From: Podocnemis expansa
Lineage: Eukaryota; Chordata; Testudines; Podocnemididae
Direction: 5' to 3'
Length of the DNA: 64,000 nucleotides
Assembly: GCA_007922195.1 (NCBI GenBank)
Contig: ML682067.1
Location: 1,626,357-1,690,356 of the forward strand
Part shown: piece after piece, positions 22,016 through 32,589 of the stretch
How the letters are laid out: the number at the start of each line of letters is the position of its first letter
How positions within the stretch are numbered: position 1 is the first letter of the stretch
Notes under the pieces: model-generated
Told to the model about the DNA's origin: nothing
What the model saw: only the letters and a program-made list of their open reading frames with translations
The model's database searches: none
Translations under genes and position numbers: made by a program

Positions 22016-23920
22016 GTGAGGCAGCCAGAATGGCTTAGCAGAGAACTCTGCTCTGAGCTTAAACATAAAAAGGAAGCTTATAGGAAGTGGAAGCTTGGTC
22101 AGATGTCCAAAAAGGCATATAAAGATATTGCTAGGGACTGCAGGGATAAAATCAGAAAGGCCAAAGGACAAATGGAGTTGCGGCTAGCGAGGGACGTAAA
22201 AGATAACAAGAAGGGGTTCTACAAGTATATTAGTAACAAAAAGAGGATCAGGGATGGTGTAGGCCCCTTGCTGAATAGGGCAGGCATCCTTGTGACAGAG
22301 GATGAGGAAAAAGCTGAAGTGCTCAATGCATTTTTTGCTTCAGTTTTCACAGGTAGGGTCAGCTCCCAGCCCACTACCATGGGTGTGGCAGATGGGAGAG
22401 AAGAAGACAGGCCCTTGGTGACGGAAGGTCAGGTTAGGGACTGCTTAAAGAAGCTGCAAGTGCACAAGTCCATGGGGCCGGACGAACTGCATCCAAGGGT
22501 GCTAAGGGAATTGGCCGACAAAATAGCCGCACCGCTGGCCATTATCTTTCAAAACTCATGGAGAACGGGGGAGGTGCCAGAGGACTGGAAAAAAGCAAAT
22601 GTAGTGCCTATTTTCAAGAAAGGGAAAAAGGAGGATCTGGGGAATTACAGACCAGTCAGCCTCACCTCAATCCCTGGAAAAATTATGGAGCAGATTCTCA
22701 AAGAATCCATCCTCACACACTTAGATGAAAATAAAGTGATCAGGAACAGTCAGCATGGATTTACCAAGGGTAAATCATGCCTGACCAATCTCATTTCCTT
22801 CTATGAGTAGATGACTGGTTTTCTGGATGCGGGAAGCACCGTTGATGTGCTATAGCTTGATTTTAGCAAGGCTTTTGATACAGTTTCCCACAGCTTTCTC
22901 ATTGGCAAATTAAGGAATTATGGTTTGGATAGGTGGACTATAAGGTGGATAGAGAACTGGCTAGATCAACGGTTTCAGCGTGTAGGAATCAATGGTTCCA
23001 TGTCTAGCTGGCAACCGGTCATGAGTGGTGTGCCCCAGGGGTCGGTCCTGGGGCCGGTTCTGTTCAACATTTTCATCAATGATCTGGATGATGGAATAGA
23101 CTGCATTCTCAGTAAGTTTGCGGATGACACCAAGCTGGGAGGACCAGTAGAAACGTTGGAGGGCAAGGACGGGATTCAGGGAGACCTAGATAAATTGGAA
23201 CAGTGGGCCAATAGAAACCTTATGAGATTCAATAAGGATAAGTGTAAAATCCTGCATTTGGGACCAAAAAACCCCATGCACCACTACAGGCTGGGAAACA
23301 TTCAGCTAAGTAGCAGCAGTGTAGAAAAGGACCTGGGGGTCATGGTGGATGGGAAGCTGGATATGAGTCAGCAGTGTGCTCTTGCTGCCAAAAAGGCCAA
23401 TGGCATACTGGGCTGCATCAAAAGAAGTATTACCAGCAGATCAAGGGATGTGATCATTCCCCTCTGTTCTGCACTGGTGAGGCCACATCTAGAATACTGT
23501 GTTCAGTTTTGGGCTCCCGACTACAAAAAGGACAGGGACATGCTAGAGAGAGTTCAGAGGAGGGCAACCAAAATGATTAAAGGGCTAGAGCACAAGCCCT
23601 ATGAGGAAAGACTGGAAGCATTAGGCTTATTTAGTCTGCAGAAGAGAAGATTGAGGGGGGATTTGATAGCAACCTTCAACGACTTGAAGGGATGCTCTAA
23701 GGAAGATGGAGCTCGACTGTTCTCGGTAGTAACGGAGGACAGAACGAGGAGCAATGGTCTCAAGTTGCGGTTAGGGAGGTCGAGGCTGGATATTAGGAAA
23801 AACTTTTTTACCAGGAGAGTGGTGAAGTCTTGGAATGAGCTGCCGAGGGACGTGGTGGAGTCTCCATCTTTAGAGGTGTTTAAGGCCCGGCTGGACAAAA
23901 CCCTGACTGGGATGGTTTAA
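22016..23920 (+). pseudogene. CR1 ORF2, reverse transcriptase part, two internal stops
   Basis: One frame carries the RT, interrupted by TAG at 22808-22810 and TAG at 22853-22855. Visible RT blocks are '[18 protein letters not shown]', '[20 protein letters not shown]' with '[17 protein letters not shown]', '[15 protein letters not shown]', '[10 protein letters not shown]' (first catalytic Asp, after the second stop), '[20 protein letters not shown]' and '[10 protein letters not shown]' with the intact catalytic FADD (about 23116). Downstream '[15 protein letters not shown]' and '[17 protein letters not shown]' are typical of the CR1 C-terminus. The active-site residues survive, and inactivation is by stops and the upstream frameshift only. 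Confidence 0.93.
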
Positions 23921-23985
23921 GTGGGAGTGGTCCTGCCTCTGGCAGGGGGTTGGACTAGATGACCTATGAGGTCCCTTCCAACCCT

Positions 23986-24006
23986 ATGATTCTATGATTC
24001 TATGAC
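23986..24006 (+). repeat. CR1 3'-terminal octamer repeats
   Basis: Two to three ATTCTATG/TATGATTC units end the element. This microsatellite-like tail is diagnostic of CR1. Confidence 0.95.
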
Positions 24007-24419
24007 TTCTCTATTCATCAAAGTGTCATACTTTGACTGAAACTGTACTTACACCTTCCTATCTCTTTGGCATTATTTGTTGGCATTAGACCGACTCAAT
24101 ACGTTTCAGGCACTTATCCATTTTTCATACTTATTACAATTTCAGCTTGTTTCTTGCCAATTCAGTGAAGTTGAACTTCACAATTTGTTTCATGTCCATA
24201 CCTTCAGTTCAGGCTCACTGTACATTCCATTCAGGCCTACTGTTGGATTACTTCGTTAGGCCTTGAGCCAACACCTAGACACCTCTACTCATTTTTCCTA
24301 TTTTAACCTTACACTTTCTCCTACACATCAAACAATTTTTTTCCCTAGTGGCTTTATTTGGATGAATTCTGAATTGTCTATATGTATTTTCCCATGTATA
24401 CCTACAATAATTTATAGTG

Positions 24420-24532
24420 GGTTAGCTGCAGAAGCGCCTCTTGCATCTCATGACGTGGCTTGGAGCCCACAAAAGCCTATGCCTGAAACATTGTTAGTCT
24501 TTAAGATGCCATAGGATTGTCATTGTTTTTAT
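24420..24532 (+). repeat. Penelope-tail derivative, single arm
   Basis: 'cttgcatctcatgacgtggc...gagcccacaaaagcctatgc', 'aacattgttagtctttaaga' and 'tgccataggattgtc' parallel the right arm of the elements at 52366-53075 and 59592-59825. It is a worn single copy. Confidence 0.5.
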
Positions 24533-24574
24533 AACAGTTTGGTTAAACTGGCTGGATAAGTTACTGCCAACTGT

Positions 24575-24735
24575 GGTCCTGACTCAGTAAAGCATCCCTG
24601 CTCAGCAAAGCACTTAAGTATGTACTTAATTTTAACTATGTCCTTTAACTTAATGTGATGCACATGCTTAAATGTTTTGCTAAAGAGAGACTGAGTTAAA
24701 CATATGGTTATGTAGCGTGCTGAACTGGGGGATAA
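24575..24735. repeat. dispersed palindromic repeat (hairpin)
   Basis: 'actcagtaaagca...gcaaagcacttaagtatgt' is mirrored by 'acatgcttaaatgttttgc...gactgagt'. It is the same family as 16709-16812, about 160 bases, and forms a long imperfect hairpin. Confidence 0.6.
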
Positions 24736-24739
24736 GTTT

Positions 24740-27700
24740 GCCTGCATGTGAGGAAAGGTCTTCATATTATTTCATTGTCCTTTCTCTTAACTTAGTATCT
24801 TTTCTGAACAGATAGTAAAGAAGCATGAGAGTGAAGAATTAAAATCTTAAAGTGGAGATAAATACTTGAGCTGTCAAACAAGGTAGCATAGGAAGCCACC
24901 AATTTTCTCATGGGAACTAGGTTATATGGAAAGGGTGGAAACATCTTAAGGCAGAGATGATGACAAAGATTTCCAAAGTAATGAGTCTTACTGACTGCTG
25001 CAGTTTTTGGTTGCTCAAACCAAGATCCCTGCATGATCTGACTCTTTCTTATCACCCCTTCTAAAATCCAAGATCTTTTATGGTGTTTCAGGTGGGATAA
25101 CCTAATACTGCAAGATCAAAATCACTAATCACTCTGGAAAATCTCAGCCCCCTCTTTTATTCTTTTTGTAAGAAACCACACACACCTTTCACCAAATTAT
25201 GAAATGATAGACTTGTGAAGGACCGAAAGGATGCTCTTTTGTGCCACAGTGCATATATAATGATTCCATCAGTTAGGGCCATTGGTGGCATTTGGCACTA
25301 GCTTCTGTGATTGACATTGGGCTCTAAACCCTTCTAATTTAATCCTTTATGTAAGGATCTGTCTATGCTCAGATAGTTAGCCATGTCATACCAGCTGTGA
25401 CTTAAATATTAATAGAACCATACATTCTAGTGTGGGCAAGACAGAAGAATATGTCTCTAGATACTCTAGGGTTCAGTACAGTTAGCAATAAATGTTTGTG
25501 TATACAACTAATAAAAAACATTGCTGTCTAGTGTCATTCTAGAATATACCACCTTTTTTCAGCATTTGTTACTTAAAGGGTTAAAACACACTGAAAACTT
25601 CAAGTATATGCATACCCCGAATGGCTCATCTACAAACCTTTGGATCTGATCTGCTATGCTGTGACAAACGGCTTTGAAGATAAGCAGCCTTTTTAATAAA
25701 AGAAAATACAGGGGAAGAAAAACAAACAGAAGTATACAGAGAACACCATACTGTATATAATAGAGTTTTAGTCTCCCCAGTTCTCAGATTTGACAAGGTT
25801 TGCATCTTTCTCTTAATGAGTTAATATTACATTATTAATAATTTATATATGTGTATGTATAACCACTGCTAGCAAAACGTGTGTCTCTGTCCCTGCATAT
25901 GAGGATAAGAACTTATCATAGCTGCCAGCTAGAACAGTTTAGAGTGCAGTGTAAATTACAGTGCCATCACTAAATATATAGAGGGCTCATGCATTACACA
26001 ATTATGTCCTAGTCCAGCAACTGAATCTGCATGGGTGAAACCTTCCATCTGTGTGGAGTCTTTCTGAAGTCAGTGAGCTCTGCATGGACGTAGGTGTCTA
26101 TCTGCACAGATCCAAATGCAGGATTAGGGCCAGTAAGAATTGCAAGGGCTTACCACAAAAATTGGCAAATGCTATTTTAGATGTTCTCTTTTAGAAGAGG
26201 GATTCTTCTTATCTGCTTTTGAAACTTTGTTTTTAATTCCAAATGACTGTGAGAACACAAGTAATGTTAGATTCTTAGAATACACAGCAACACTTAAAGC
26301 TCCAAATGCTCAGATTTATTTCAGTTTTGATGCATTCACCTAGTATTCTGATCACATGCTTGATTATTAAAAAGCTACCAAAATTCCATCCAATTTCAAA
26401 AGGCAATAATGAAGTCTTTTAAATGCCCCCCACAGCTGAACTGTCACCCCCGTCCAACTACTAATTTCTCCTACCTAAGCATTCAGAGAACAAATGGACT
26501 CTGCAGTGACTAAGAAATCAACACATTTAGTCTCTTAATTGAAATGGGAAGGACACTTCACTCATAAGGACCTCATCAAGAATATTTTACTTCCATCCTC
26601 TTTGATTTAATCAGGATATTTTTATTTTAACAACTCAGAAGGATCAAGCAAGGGGAGAGGCTGTTTCTTTAGAAATCAGGATTCAATTAATGTAAAACAT
26701 TTTAAAATTAAAGCACGTACATGGAAATGAACTGCAAGGCAGTGCACATAACAGTATTGATGTTATGTACTCACTGTAAGAAATGTCCTCTAATAAACAG
26801 GCAGCCAGTTTCCAGTCATTCAGCGCCAGTTGTCAGTTCTACACAGCTAATCTATTGCTAATCTGAATAACAAAATGCAGTCAAACTCACCCAAATAAAG
26901 CAGTTGATATCATCCTGCAAATTCCTCCAGTGGTTCCATGGAGACCCTTGTTAGAAAGAGCAAATAATTGCTTAACAAGACTCTACAAAAATAAAAATCT
27001 TATTAAATGACGGAGACAATGTATTAGTTTTAATCAATGGTACAAATAATATAAGGTGTTTCTTTAATATTCAGTGTGCTTATTCCTGAAAAGTCAGTCC
27101 ACATTTAGAATTTTTAATAGCTCTGGAGCAAACTCAAAGCAGCAGCTGGGATTTTATGACTCAGATGGGACCTTGAAAAATCCTGCAATTAGTCCCGAGG
27201 AATTTTTACTCTTTAAAAGTGATGGTACTATGAAGTAGATGGAAATTAAGTTTTTGTAAACTGAAGACAAACATGTGGCAATCCATTATTAATCTGCATC
27301 ACCGAAATCTAATTTTGCAAAAGTTTGACAATGGTAAAGAGCAAATTGCAGGACCAAGAAATGTAGTGTTAGGGCTCAGTGGAGCTTTGTTCTACCCAAA
27401 ATGTGGGATATCCATGAGTAAGGCATGGAATTAATGGCAGTGAAGGAAACCCAATGGTTTGGATGTGGACGGTATAAAGGGATCTGAAGTTTTATTCCAC
27501 TGACTCTCCTGAGTAAGTTTGAACTTATACAGAAAGTGGAGAAATTCCTTCTTCAAACAAGAAAAGGGCCTGTAGCTTTGCAGGAGCATTCTCAAAAGCA
27601 CCTAAATGTCTAAATCACATTTGAACATAGGACTCAGGCTCCTAAGATATTTATGTGATTTTGAAAATGTTGCCCATGAAGGGCTGGAACAAAGCCTGTG

Positions 27701-29740
27701 GGGAGGCCCAGGGGCTGCCCACCCTTGTGACACTCTTCATCCCTTCACAGAGGCGCCTTGCCTGGGTCTCACAGTGCTGGGCCCTACTGGTGCTAGGGCA
27801 TGGTTTCAGGAGACCCAGGGACCCAGCTGGTGCTGCTGTGGGGGATCTGGGGTAGAGCCTGCTGGCTGGAGGTGGTGTGTGTGGGGGTTTAATTAAAGGG
27901 GGAGGTCACAGCCAACACTGCTGGAGGTGTCTCTGGAGGGGTTGTGGGCCAGAGGCCACAGTCTACAGCACTCCTGGGGCCTCCACAATGTGGGGGCTCC
28001 TGGGCATGGGTCCCATAGGCCCACATTGTAATCCACCTCTGCCTGGATGTATACCAGAACTAATGCAAGAGGGAGAAACATAGTCTACGTTTTTTTTTGA
28101 CAAGTTAGAGCCTGATCTTTCTCCTATTAAAATCAATGACAAACTCACTTCAATTTTCCACTGACTTCAATGGGAATAGGATTAGATACCTAGCGATCCA
28201 AATGTAACATTGAAAATGTCTGGACAAGCTTGGACTTCAGTTTTGTGGCCTCTTGGGATTCTTTCTGGCACTGAAAAAACCCCACACAGAAAACTAAAAC
28301 TGAAGCATAGTACAGACAAAAGCGAGATACCTTTGAAAGAGTGTTTAGCTTAGCAGGATGGAAGCTCAGAAATATAGGGAAGGAATACACAAGAATTAGA
28401 AAAGATAGAAGAAGGAGAAAATAATAAGTGTAATGGTTGAGTGGATGGGGACTCAAAAATGTGGCATACATGTATGATTTTGGGGTGAAAGGACAGGTTT
28501 TAGACTCTAACTTCCATACAAACTGGCACTGAAATAACCATCTCTGAACTAAAACAAAAGTAGTTATTTCAGTGCAAATGTGTGTGTTTGGACGCTCCTG
28601 ATTTTGGAAAAAGTGGGCAATGTCAATTTAGCTGAATTTGCTATTAACATTAGCATGTAGGCATGCAAGTGTAAAAGGTGTGATAAAGTGAGGAACCAGA
28701 AATGTATCTATTCAGAGGGGCTTTCTTTCAACCTAACAGTTTTTTATGATAGATCATAGACATGACATCGCTTACTCAGATTGCTTGAAAATGGCTGTCT
28801 CGAGAGTCTGAAGGCAGTCACTTGAGTAAAGGGTTCCTGCGATACAGTTCCTTAAATCAAAATTGTATCTCTCCATCTGTCTCCTAAACCTGGCATCAAA
28901 AATATGGCTCTGATTTTCCTCAAACAGATATCACCCACTCAGAACTGATCTCAGCTAGTGTTCAGCACCTACTGCCCCTTTGGAGAAGCAATATTTAAAA
29001 AACGATTCATGACAAAATTTTGATCTGTAACATGACTTGAGGGAAGTTGACAAGCCAGAGAAAGTCATTTGTATCTGCGTAGAGGATGGGGACTCAGTTG
29101 CAAACCAGAGAGTTTGCAAACTGCTTAACATCAGTGGGTGAGTGACCTTAGGTGACATTGTGTGACCACTGAACATGCCTGGTACCATGTAAGTTTGAAT
29201 ACTCAACTTGGCAGCTTTCTAAGAATATGTGATGCATACTAGTTGCTTTCTTCCCGCATTCTATAGGAGCACGTTTTGGACATCTTGTCTTGAAATCAAA
29301 GCTTCTAATTTAAGAGCCAATATTCTGGTGTGCTCTAAAACAAGTTTATTCTCCCATTTTTTCTTTAGCTACATATTGAAAGAAAACAGCATTACAAAAA
29401 GAGAAGATGAAAGACTCTAAGAAGCAGTAACATTAGGATAATACAATCAAGCTGCATGCTACTCATCCTCAACAATGGTATGGACATCAAAGACAGGCAA
29501 ACAGCTGTGACTCTCTTCAACAGCAACATGATCCAAAGGGTTTCTGAGAATCAGGAAACACACACATAAGAAAGCACTGCTTTAAGAACTGGCTTACTGT
29601 CAACATTGACAAATGTGGTACCAGGGTGCTGTCATCAGTTAAAACACTAATTTATGTTTATTACTAAAAATAAACAGGGACTTCTAACCCAATTTTCTAA
29701 AACAATTCTTCCAATCTACACAAAGCAAAGGATCACAACC
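24740..29740. other. long AT-rich stretch without genes
   Basis: No coding exon was recognised. Small pieces of the palindromic repeat family occur at about 26005-26128, 27590-27690 and 28110-28190. A GC-rich patch at 27690-28070 encodes only low-complexity ORFs. The part 26560-27060 is free of recognisable repeats. Confidence 0.4.
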
Positions 29741-29744
29741 AATA

Positions 29745-29912
29745 TTCTCCCCAGGACTTGAAACTGGGGGGGAGTTGGGGGGGAAGGGTGTAGTGGGAGG
29801 TGGGGGGGGGTATTGGGGATGATAACTAAATTGGTATTACATTGTTATTAGCTGGCAAGTGGGGACATGTTGGGAAATTCAGGGTGGAGTGTAGAAAGGG
29901 TCTTAGGGAAAT
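29745..29912. repeat. single copy related to the 30.9-kb minisatellite
   Basis: 'ccaggacttgaaactggggg', 'actaaattggtattacattgttattagctgg' and 'gttgggaaattcaggg' match, in order, the edge and unit of the array at 30853-31480. It has one unit only, with expanded G runs. Confidence 0.65.
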
Positions 29913-30852
29913 CTCTGATCATAACCATCAATTTCACTTCTCAAAATACTATGGATTCTATGAAAAGGAGGTTTAAAGGGACTGTCAGACACTAGAAAAA
30001 GTTTAGCCATGTAGCTCCCTTTTAAAACAGTCATAGCAAACATCTAATATTTTCCCTCTACAACCTGTCTTGAAAAATTAGAGAGTTATCAAATTACAAT
30101 GCAGATTTTAAAAGAAAATGCTACTGCAAAAACCAGCCATGTCACCAGTTAAAATGTAAAAGCTGGTGTAACCTTAATTGTGTCAGCAGTGCAAATTAAG
30201 GTCATTTGACCAGAGGGTTCCTTAGATACAGCTCTCCCAAAAATGAGTTGGCTTTAATAGTTAAAGAGCTCTATATATGCAGGCCCAAGGAGGTGGTTGT
30301 GAAAACTGGTCCACTGCAGTAGGTGCTAGGAGACTTTGTGCTGCACATACGGGCCTTTTGATCAAGGGGCTGTCACTATTAAGGGGTGGTGTGTACCTGT
30401 GTCTGTTTCCTGATTTTCTTCTTTAACAGAGGTGTAACTAAGTACCGACACACCTGGCATTTTAGGGTAAGGGGAACCGAAGCTCAGTCTTAAATGTCAG
30501 TGAAAGTCCGGGACATGGACTAGATCAGGATGTAAGGTGTGGTTGCCAGTGCACTGCGATTCACCCAGAATCTTGTTTTTTTAGCTATTCTGGAAAGAAA
30601 TGCCCTCTCCCAGACACACCTGTTTTGAAAGTTGAGTTGATTTACACAGTCAGAACAGAATGAGACCCTTTCTTCTGGAGACCTTGTAGGAGGAAACAGC
30701 TGCTTCAATGACAAAGAGGAATCCAGATCCCGATGAGCCTCTTTCCCATCCTAAGATGATTTTTGATAATTGCTGCAATGTCTCTGGACACATTTTCCAT
30801 TCAAAATGTGAAAGAGCCAGTGCAGGAACCTTTTCTTCAGCTGTGCCTGGAG

Positions 30853-31480
30853 CAGTATTCTACCCAGGACTTGAAATCAGGGGGTGTTGGGGTTGCTCAC
30901 TAAATTGTTATAACACTATTAGTGGCTGACAACTGTGGGGTGTTGGGAGATTCTGGGGGGTGTGGGGTGCTCACTTAATCTATATAACACTTACTAGCTG
31001 ACAGCTGAGGTGATGGGAAATTCAGGGAGGGTGTTGGAGGGCTCACTAAATAGGTATAACACTGTTAGTAGCTGACAACTGGTGGGTGTTGGGAAGCTCA
31101 CTAAATCTGTATAACACTGTTACTAGTAGACAACTGGGGGGTGTTGGGGTGCTCACTAAATTGGTATAACACTTACTAGCTGACAACTGGGGGTGTTGGG
31201 AAATTCAGGGGGGTGTTGGGGTGCTCACAGTTGGTATAGCCCTGTTACTAGCTGACAGCTGGGGGGTCTTGGGAAATTCAGGGGGGTGTTGGGGTGCTCA
31301 CTAGATCCCTATAACCCTGTTACTAGCTGACAACTGGGGGGTGTTGGGGTGNNNNNNNNNNGGAAATTCAGGGGGGTGTTGGGGTGCTCACTAAATCCCT
31401 ATAACCCTATCACTCACTGACAACTGGGGGGTGTTGGGATATTCAGGGGTGTGGGCTGAGGGTGTTAGGGAAACCCCTGG
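30853..31480. repeat. G-rich minisatellite, alternating ~72- and ~55-bp units
   Basis: The anchor GCTCAC(T) recurs at 30895, 30969, 31041, 31096, 31151, 31223, 31296 and 31386. Each unit reads 'gctcactaaat', 'tataacac', 'actagctgacaactgg' and 'gggtgttgggg'. The 72-base units contain an extra 'gggaaattcagggg' block that the 55-base ones lack. The array is interrupted by 10 N (31352-31361), so its true copy number is uncertain. The G runs could form G-quadruplexes on the plus strand. Confidence 0.9.
31352..31361. other. assembly gap (10 N) inside the minisatellite
   Basis: Ten undetermined bases, probably a collapsed tandem array of unknown real length. Confidence 0.98.
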
Positions 31481-31509
31481 CCTGGAGCTGCCACCAAAAG
31501 GCCACCCTG

Positions 31510-31740
31510 GGTAGGGTTACCAGATGTCAGGCAAAAAGAGAACATGTCCTCCTTTTTGCCTTCACGTCCTCCATCCGGCAGGCATTTTAAAAATACATGA
31601 TTTTGCCTGGCTTTTTACCGACAGGGGTTAAAATATGCTGGAACCCCCTCTTTTTCGGGAGAAGCCTTCCAGGCCCCCCCCCAAACCAGACAAATATTCC
31701 CTTAATTCTCCCTGTCTCCTGCCATGTCCTCCTTTCGGGA
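31510..31740. repeat. repeat-like sequence abutting the CpG island
   Basis: 'gggttaccagatgtcagg', 'catgtcctcctttttgcc' and 'catgtcctcctttcgggac' recur at short distance (31543 and 31722), indicating a dispersed repeat, possibly related to 50605-50690 ('gttgccaggtgtctgg'). It forms the left edge of the island. Confidence 0.4.
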
Positions 31741-32077
31741 CTTCCCTGGCCTCCTTTCCAGGCTCTGGGAGCCGGCAGCCCTCACCGCGGGCCGCGAGGC
31801 AGGTGTCTGGGGAAAGCGCCGCCGGGCCCCCGCAGGACTCCCCCTCGCCTGCGGGCAGCTGCCGCCGCGTTGGCGGGGCGGGAAAGCAGCTGCCGCCGGG
31901 GCGAGCGGGCAGAAGTTGGCGCGGGGCGGAGACCCGCAGCTCGCGCCGCTTCCCCGGGGGGACCAGCGGGGTGGTGCCCGCGCGCCGCTCCCGCCTTCTC
32001 TCGCCTCCATTGTGCGGCCGGAGCCCCCGCTCCGCCCCTTCTCCCTGCCGCCGCCGCCGCCGCCGCCCCGCAGTGCC

Positions 32078-32104
32078 ATGTGCCGCCCCCCGCCGCGGCC
32101 GTGA
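32078..32104 (+). CDS. short upstream ORF (8 codons)
   Basis: ATG at 32078 followed by seven Arg/Pro/Cys-type codons and TGA ending at 32104, eight bases before the main ATG. Such a close, terminating upstream ORF could lower initiation at the downstream start if the transcript includes it. It could also be incidental. Confidence 0.35.
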   Translation: MCRPPPRP

Positions 32105-32112
32105 GCGGAGCC

Positions 32113-32167
32113 ATGCCGGGCTGGAAGAAGAACATCCCCACCTGCCTGCAAGCCGAGCCCGAGCGAG
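32113..32167 (+). CDS. GRIP1: first coding exon, GRIP1 (isoform b-type N-terminus)
   Basis: ATG at 32113 with G at -3 opens 18 codons beginning MPGWKKNIP, with Cys at position 11, then 'LQAEPER'. One further base precedes a GTGAG donor at 32168 (phase 1). I recognise this as the alternative N-terminus of GRIP1b, from memory MPGWKKNIPI then Cys11. GRIP1 is a multi-PDZ scaffold that binds AMPA-receptor GluA2/3 tails and other cargo, and palmitoylation of Cys11 targets the b isoform to membranes. Position 10 is Thr here where I recall Ile in mammals. No PDZ exon was seen in the remaining 32 kb, consistent with a very long first intron. The paralogue GRIP2 is the main alternative. Confidence 0.7.
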
Positions 32168-32589
32168 GTGAGCCGAGCCGCCGCCGCCGCCGCCGGGGCC
32201 TCCTGCAGGGAGCCGGGCCGCCTGCTGGCGCCAACTTTCCTGCCGGGGTCGCGCTTCTCCCGCGGGGCCCCCTGCGCGGGGCCGGGGCTTTGCAAACTTT
32301 CCCGCCAGCCCAGCCCTGGCTGCCGGCCCGGGCTGCAACGCTGAGGCGGCGAGATCCAGGGGAGAGCCGGCCTGCGGGTGGGAAATTCAGTGTCGGAGCG
32401 GCGGGGGTGGGAATCCGGCTCTGTGGGTGTAAACGCTTTGGGTCAAAAAGGGCTGCTAGGTGCGCGGGTGTGTTTCGGGCACGTTTCCACGCAAAAGTCG
32501 CGCCGGTGGAGCCAGTATCGTCATGCAACTCGGAAAAGGTTTGCAGGGTACTTGCTTTTTATTGCTATCATTGAGGGGTGTTTGTAGGT

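Larger units (their letters stand above)
20090..24007 (+). mobile_element. CR1 LINE, nearly complete but inactivated
   Basis: A non-LTR retrotransposon of the CR1 (chicken repeat 1) clade spans about 3.9 kb. In order it shows the esterase-like part of ORF1, then ORF2 with an APE-type endonuclease and a reverse transcriptase. The 3' tail is 'ggttggactagatgacc', 'cttccaaccctatg' and the CR1 octamer ATTCTATG repeated at 23986-24006. It lacks a poly(A) tail, as CR1 does. The 5' end is truncated inside ORF1 somewhere between 20089 and 20130, next to the solo LTR. ORF2 has one frameshift and two stops, so it cannot move by itself. It is the youngest-looking CR1 in the window. Confidence 0.95.
31740..32530 (+). 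promoter_or_regulatory. CpG island, probable GRIP1 alternative promoter
   Basis: About 790 bases of very high G+C with dense CpG, in contrast to the AT-rich surroundings, including CCG runs at 32049-32068 and 32179-32195. No TATA box is evident. It contains the exon at 32113-32167. Vertebrate CpG islands of this kind usually mark promoters, and the transcription start is probably within about 300 bases upstream of the ATG. Long ORFs on both strands here reflect the lack of AT-rich stop codons and are not genes. Confidence 0.8.

Noticed and set aside
30895..31400. CRISPR array
   Set aside because: The repeated units are continuous tandem repeats without unique spacers, in a eukaryotic setting.
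31597..32574. Long ORFs on both strands across the CpG island (up to 325 aa)
   Set aside because: Extreme GC and CCG runs suppress stop codons in every frame. The products are low-complexity Arg/Pro/Ala, and only the 55-base exon matches a known protein.
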